Of a stretch of DNA of 7,307 bases, positions 4,901 to 7,307 are shown one piece after another; positions within the stretch are counted from its first letter, which is position 1, and each line of letters begins with the position of its first letter. Below the pieces are notes generated by a model that saw only the letters and a list, made by a program, of their open reading frames with translations, searched no databases and was not told where the DNA came from. A program made the translations under genes and the position numbers. Source of the stretch: an uncultured Bacillota bacterium (GTDB lineage Bacteria; Bacillota_I; Bacilli_A; Izemoplasmatales; UBA1188); NCBI GenBank assembly GCA_937907585.1, contig CALCVH010000009.1:1-7307 (forward strand), read 5' to 3'.

Positions 4901-7307
4901 AGTGGTCTGGAGTTCCATATAATTCAGTTTCTAATTCTAAGTCTACTTTTATTTGATCAGCTGGTAATAATACTTCACCAGTTAATTCCATATATCCTTC
5001 AAATTTGAATTCATATGTTCCGTTTTCTTTAGCGATTAAATCAGTTCCATTTAATAATAAACTCTTAACAATGAATCCATCTTTAACTGTTACAACAACT
5101 GTATCACCTTCAGCTGGGTCATCATTAGATAGAGTTAATCCAGTTCTAAGTGCGTCTTGAACTACTAATACAGAACCGCTAATCTTAACGCTTACTGTTA
5201 CATCTTCACCAGGCATTTCAAATGTGTATTTGCCTTCAGTTAATGTTAAAACTGTTCCGTTAACTGTAACTTCTTCAACTGTGATACCTTCTTTAACTTC
5301 TACTGTTAATGTTACAGTCTTTCCTTCTGTTTGTTCTAGAACGTCTGATGTAACTTTTAAAGCTGGAGTTTCAGTAGGTAATACTACTTTATGTGCTGGG
5401 AATTTACTTAAAACTTCAATTCTATCAGTTGTGAATGTTAAATCTTTAGCGTAAACATTCATATTGAATGTGAATACTGAGATTGCTGCTAATTCATCTT
5501 CAGTTAAGTTAGAATCTTCTAAAGACGCAACTAATCTTCCGTTAGCGTAGAATGCTAAACGTTTTCCGTCTCTAGCGATTCCAAGAGTCATATAACTCTT
5601 ATCAAATTTATGATCATATCCTGGAGTACCAAATGATAAGTATGGGAATACTTCTTTTGTCCAGTTTCTATTAACTTCTTCTGCTCTATATAAAACGTTA
5701 CCCCAGTTATCTGTATAGTGTACAGAACCATCAATTCTTTCTGGGTTTGTAACTGTTGATGAGTTGATGAAGAAGAAATATGTTCCGCTTGCTGATCTGA
5801 TTGCTAAACCTGTTTTAGCCCATTCATCTGTTGGACAGTAACATTCTTCTAATGAAATCTTAGCTTCTGCATAGAATGTATTTGAATATAATCCATTAAA
5901 GAAGAATTGAGATTCAGCACCAATTCTATTAAATGATCTTCCTGCGTTATGATATACAGTTTCATCATCTTCTGTAACTATTTCCCAACCTGGAGAATGA
6001 ACGAGTTCAGGAGCGTTCTCGGTATTTACATCACCTTTAGCGCCTTCAAGTTCAAATTCTAATCCTAAAGCTTCCATTACTTCTTTAGTGAATGCTGCAT
6101 AACCATCGATACCATAATGTAAACCATCAGCGCCATACCAACGCATTGTTGATCCATTTTCATCCGCAGTTATTACTTCACTCATCTTAATTACAGTTAA
6201 ATAAGATAATTCTTCTGCTAGAGCGCTTACTCCTGCGTTATATACATCATAATCAGACCATTTGTTCTTAAACATCATATTGTGACATACATCAGCGTAA
6301 TAGATATTAGCTTCAGGGAATGCTTCATGATATTTATTTAACATATTTTCAAGTCTTGCTAAAGCGTCTGTTCCAGAGATACCTTCATCATCAATATCGT
6401 TTACACCGATATGAACGATGATATTCTTTGGAGAATATAGAACACTTAACGCAACTATCTGGCTAGTCCAATATCCAATCTTAGTTCCGCCTACACCAGC
6501 GTTAACAGCGTTTAATTCACCAAAAGCGTTACCGAAGTTATACCAGAATGCTGTATCGATATAGCTATCACCAATGAATAGATAGTCTGTATCTTTAGCT
6601 TGAACTTTATATTCATCTAAGTTATCTTTTTGTACTTTATATTCTTTTGCTCTTAATGTCATGTTGAACGCAACAAGTCCGAAATATGCTTCTTCTAATG
6701 CGCCTAAATCACATGATAAATATTTAACTAATGTTCCATTAGCGTATAAAGCGAAGATGCTGCCACTACGATAAATTCCAAGTGTAACATAGTTTTCACC
6801 TTGATATTGACTTGAATCTCCTCCAAGTGTACCAATAGTTCCCCAGCTACTACTCCAAGAGCCTTCACCGTTATAAGTGTTGTATCCTAAATCAACAGAT
6901 TGAGCGTTGAAGTTTTCGCCATCAGCAGATGCTGCATCTACATAATAGAAGAAACCTCTATTACCATCTTTAGATCTCGCAACAAGACCAAATTTACCCC
7001 ATTTTTCGCCGTTAAGTAATTGTTTAACATTTAGTTTAACTTCAACATATTCTTCTAATGCATTACTATGATGCATATAGATATTGTTGTCGCCATCTGA
7101 TGAAGTCATTTCGATATAAGCGCCTTCTGTTCCATCATCATGAGTGATATCCCATGAACTCGCCATAGATAACTTTTCAGCGTTACCCCAAACTAATCCA
7201 AGTTGAGAGAATGGGTTTTCTTCTAAAGTTCCATCTTCTTTAATTCTTGCGTATGTATTAACGCTTTCATAATCTTCACCATTAACTTTTCTTAATTCAA
7301 TATTAAG
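1923..7307 (-). CDS. Giant modular extracellular SGNH/GDSL hydrolase with lectin-like and CBM9-like modules (5'-partial, at least 1,794 aa)
   Basis: Probably a secreted esterase or deacetylase acting on a glycan. Residues are numbered from the internal Met at 7166. Order: 47 residues upstream of that Met running off the window; lectin-like beta-sandwich A1 (5-181); SGNH hydrolase (192-370); beta-sandwich A2 (392-582); composite unit 1 (600-1094); unit 2 (1100-1584); last CBM9-like module (1585-1747). SGNH blocks are complete: G199-D200-S201 (nucleophile), G224 in NAGVGG, G254-V-N256-D257, and D347-G-L-H350. Family knowledge: Ser-Asp-His catalysis with Gly and Asn forming the oxyanion hole. 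The end (TGLVKIY, TAA) has no LPXTG, membrane segment or S-layer motif, so any anchor must be N-terminal and out of view. The ATG at 7166 has no good ribosome binding site and sits at the edge of module A1, so it is not taken as the start. Upstream of, and probably co-transcribed with, the sugar-binding lipoprotein. SGNH families are promiscuous, so the ester substrate (acetyl-glycan, lipid or other) is open. Confidence 0.88.
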   Translation of the reverse strand, partial: LNIELRKVNGEDYESVNTYARIKEDGTLEENPFSQLGLVWGNAEKLSMASSWDITHDDGTEGAYIEMTSSDGDNNIYMHHSNALEEYVEVKLNVKQLLNGEKWGKFGLVARSKDGNRGFFYYVDAASADGENFNAQSVDLGYNTYNGEGSWSSSWGTIGTLGGDSSQYQGENYVTLGIYRSGSIFALYANGTLVKYLSCDLGALEEAYFGLVAFNMTLRAKEYKVQKDNLDEYKVQAKDTDYLFIGDSYIDTAFWYNFGNAFGELNAVNAGVGGTKIGYWTSQIVALSVLYSPKNIIVHIGVNDIDDEGISGTDALARLENMLNKYHEAFPEANIYYADVCHNMMFKNKWSDYDVYNAGVSALAEELSYLTVIKMSEVITADENGSTMRWYGADGLHYGIDGYAAFTKEVMEALGLEFELEGAKGDVNTENAPELVHSPGWEIVTEDDETVYHNAGRSFNRIGAESQFFFNGLYSNTFYAEAKISLEECYCPTDEWAKTGLAIRSASGTYFFFINSSTVTNPERIDGSVHYTDNWGNVLYRAEEVNRNWTKEVFPYLSFGTPGYDHKFDKSYMTLGIARDGKRLAFYANGRLVASLEDSNLTEDELAAISVFTFNMNVYAKDLTFTTDRIEVLSKFPAHKVVLPTETPALKVTSDVLEQTEGKTVTLTVEVKEGITVEEVTVNGTVLTLTEGKYTFEMPGEDVTVSVKISGSVLVVQDALRTGLTLSNDDPAEGDTVVVTVKDGFIVKSLLLNGTDLIAKENGTYEFKFEGYMELTGEVLLPADQIKVDLELETELYGTPDHFYVEGGRDVSVYAAKGTNGVYFYVLAHTLNYVNDQPNWFDNHNIEFKINQDRQMFLSVDGQSGLIKEKMIQVTKLEEGEFAGKYEHRYEFFVAKEEIKDWSIDGDLEFGYAYKAIGEQVSHENQSSYNWMDNYWQTTVSAINARQMVFGEGEVHPGATFITQTGLRFVNKKVTPEHATIDGNLEEFESKASVLLGDDKSKFLLSAFTQNDGLYIGIKVYSKAISTDVPDWWLNDNIELKYNGRLFGITIYDKFVAHSYGTTTATAKRIELTSGEFFDQGYTYETDIEWFIPGLGAGEMEFSSNGNGFRSGSWIGLAWDGNTIHVDENGLRKARTITIPEATTLATPSVSKTKAFAGETVEFTLALSNGVAVTEVKANDQVLTLTDGKYTFTMPDQNVSITYTLDTLLDATQITDYVTLSNENPAQGDTLVVTPKGNWIIKSLKNGETELTVKENGTVEIVLTGKTVLTGEFVLPADAITIDGVKDELYTTSDHFYVEGGRDVRVFARQGAKGVYILTIAHTNANVNDQEEWHANHDLEFKLNGVQHYISNNGLFNGITEKFYSSTLLDSGEFSGKYEHVYEMFIAADQIANYNPNTPVELAYAYKAVGEVARHEGMSDNEWYDQFWQTTTSALNARKVFFGKGESHPGYLYIDQNGLDNRSPKSSEITFDGNLNEYEGKASIVLGNDKAKFHITGYTSEEGLHLVFTIYQCMLAAPTADWWTNDNIEIKFGVNGTPIGFSLFDKFVVTKYYTQVSMNRTELTSGEFFDAGYRYQTVVEYFLPNVGDGTIQFGCNGNGFQGWQALLWDGNFGYVDSTGIYSNQDHYVIPEGLTLDGELNEELWTEEIKSKAFTAEAQGSRITARGFMIGNSAAVLAITVEHNKADSVSIQGDGSQWWNYSGPELRLNYQGTQLAVTTWNKTAIGNLRFNYKTVENAEGSDYAYTTTYEIYLPGASQGDCALVIGGVYDNGFSWLFNDSNPAFNITKTGLVKIY
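1926..2414 (-). repeat. C-terminal CBM9-like module (fifth, diverged copy)
   Basis: Residues 1585-1747. It opens with LTLDGELNEELW (1587-1598), the classic CBM9 opening, closer to the family norm than the other four. It keeps diverged forms of their marks: WWNYSGPELRL (1650-1660) in place of WW(x)NDNIE(x)K, SDYAYTTTYEIYLPG (1693-1707) in place of the SGEF...Y region, DNGF (1722-1725), and a terminal TKTGL (1739-1743). It stands alone without the InlB-like and beta modules and directly follows F2, ending the protein. Confidence 0.65.
2415..3869 (-). repeat. Composite unit 2: second copy of the C-D-E-F block
   Basis: Residues 1100-1584, in the same order as unit 1: (C2) 1100-1160 with LTLTDGKYTFTMPDQ (1136-1150); (D2) 1163-1232 with VTLSNENPAQGDTLVV (1171-1186); (E2) 1233-1412 with DHFYVEGGRDV (1247-1257), WHANHDLEFK (1286-1295), WQTTTSALNAR (1381-1391) and QNGL; (F2) 1419-1584 with TFDGNLNEYE (1422-1431), WWTNDNIEIK (1475-1484), LTSGEFF (1516-1522) and NGNGF (1549-1553). 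In the 40 residues starting at DHFYVEGG, E1 and E2 agree at 25 positions by eye. The DNA copies are clearly diverged, so the duplication is not recent. Confidence 0.75.
3885..5369 (-). repeat. Composite unit 1: InlB-like repeat + beta module + two CBM9-like modules (E1, F1)
   Basis: Residues 600-1094. Parts in order: (C1) 600-662, a divergent InlB B-repeat / surface-repeat pattern with VTVNGTVLTLTEGKYTFEMP (634-653); (D1) 670-737, LTLSNDDPAEGDTVVV (678-693) to LTGEVLLPAD; (E1) 740-920, a CBM9-like module with DHFYVEGGRDV (754-764), WFDNHNIEFK (793-802), WQTTVSAINAR (889-899) and terminal QTGL; (F1) 928-1094, a CBM9-like module with TIDGNLEEFE (933-942), WWLNDNIELK (985-994), LTSGEFF (1025-1031) and NGNGF (1058-1062). 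CBM9-type domains bind sugars or sugar ends in other enzymes; binding here is inferred. Confidence 0.75.
5421..5993 (-). repeat. Lectin-like beta-sandwich module A2 (second copy)
   Basis: Residues 392-582. It matches A1 block for block: WEIVTEDD (394-401), WAKTGLAIRS (449-458), YFFFIN (463-468), YMTLGIARDG (525-534), LAFYANGRLVASL (537-549), FTFNMNVYAKDL (565-576). It differs by a longer loop (about 470-520) and by a Cys-Tyr-Cys (442-444) absent from A1. Probably arose by duplication around, or insertion of, the SGNH domain. Ligand unknown. Confidence 0.6.
6057..6593 (-). other. SGNH/GDSL hydrolase catalytic domain
   Basis: Residues 192-370 of the giant protein. Block I is YLFIGDSYID (195-204) with Ser201; block II is NAGVGGTKIG (222-231); block III is VHIGVNDID (251-259) with Gly254 and Asn256; block V is DGLHYGIDGY (347-356) with Asp347 and His350. 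Spacing and length fit the GDSL-like lipase/acylhydrolase family 2 type (Pfam Lipase_GDSL_2). It is the only recognisable catalytic domain in the visible protein, and it is placed exactly between the two lectin-like copies. Confidence 0.85.
6624..7154 (-). repeat. Lectin-like beta-sandwich module A1 (first copy)
   Basis: Residues 5-181 of the giant protein (Met at 7166 = 1). It shares an ordered set of blocks with A2: a W-[DE]-I start, (K)xGL(V/A)xRS followed by an aromatic strand FFYYVD (72-77), then Y-V-T-L-G-I-Y-R (126-133), FALYANGTLV (138-147) and FNMTLRAKEY (167-176). The YxTLGI...YANGxLV pattern is usual in concanavalin A-like lectin/glucanase folds such as LamG and DUF1080-type domains. 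That suggests sugar binding, but the fold is inferred from pattern only and no catalytic pair was identified. Confidence 0.6.

Noticed and set aside
5224..5454. 76-residue plus-strand open frame
   Set aside because: Antisense to the InlB-like repeat C1; the Val/Thr/Ser-rich translation is a low-complexity shadow of that repeat.
7164..7166. ATG taken as the start of the giant gene
   Set aside because: The frame continues 47 codons upstream to the window edge, there is no AGGAG-like site before this ATG, and no signal peptide follows it.
25..7307. Mycoplasma-type code with TGA as tryptophan
   Set aside because: Tryptophan is frequent in both proteins and encoded as TGG throughout, with no in-frame TGA.
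1..7307. CRISPR array, tRNA or rRNA genes, insertion sequence
   Set aside because: No short regularly spaced direct repeats, no cloverleaf-like stretch and no transposase frame or terminal inverted repeats were seen; nearly all the sequence is explained by the two genes.

Overview
This AT-rich window holds two genes, both on the minus strand, with a 62-base gap between them. The low GC content, a Gram-positive-style lipoprotein signal, a strong AGGAG ribosome binding site and InlB-like surface repeats suggest a low-GC member of the Bacillota (Bacilli, possibly a Mollicutes- or Erysipelotrichia-related gut lineage). That placement is inference. Tryptophan is encoded by TGG, the stops are TAA and TAG, and no TGA interrupts about 2,400 codons, so the TGA=Trp code of the true mycoplasmas is not used.

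Right part (1923-7307): the 3' portion of a very large gene, read leftward. The first ATG of the long frame is at 7166, but the frame stays open for 47 more codons to the window edge. At least 1,794 residues are therefore present and the true N-terminus is missing. The protein is a mosaic. A lectin-like beta-sandwich comes first, then an SGNH/GDSL-type hydrolase with all catalytic blocks intact, then a second copy of the beta-sandwich. Two tandem copies of a composite unit of about 490 residues follow (InlB-like repeat, small beta module, two CBM9-like modules), and a fifth, more diverged CBM9-like module ends the protein. No C-terminal anchor is visible.

Gap (1861-1922): no gene. It holds an 11-bp hairpin that pairs fully only as minus-strand RNA (one G-U pair), a smaller hairpin that excludes it and overlaps the ribosome binding site, and the ribosome binding site itself. 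There is no obvious promoter and no U-tract after the stem, so the two genes are probably co-transcribed.

Left part (25-1860): a complete 611-residue lipoprotein, a family 1 solute-binding protein of a carbohydrate ABC transporter. The 24 bases beyond its stop contain an ATG that could begin another gene, but too little is visible to call it.

Taken together, the window looks like part of a glycan-utilisation locus. The giant extracellular protein would bind a polysaccharide or glycoconjugate and remove ester (perhaps acetyl) groups, and the lipoprotein would capture released oligosaccharides for import. Permeases, ATPase, glycoside hydrolases and any regulator lie outside the window, and the actual substrate cannot be read from this sequence.
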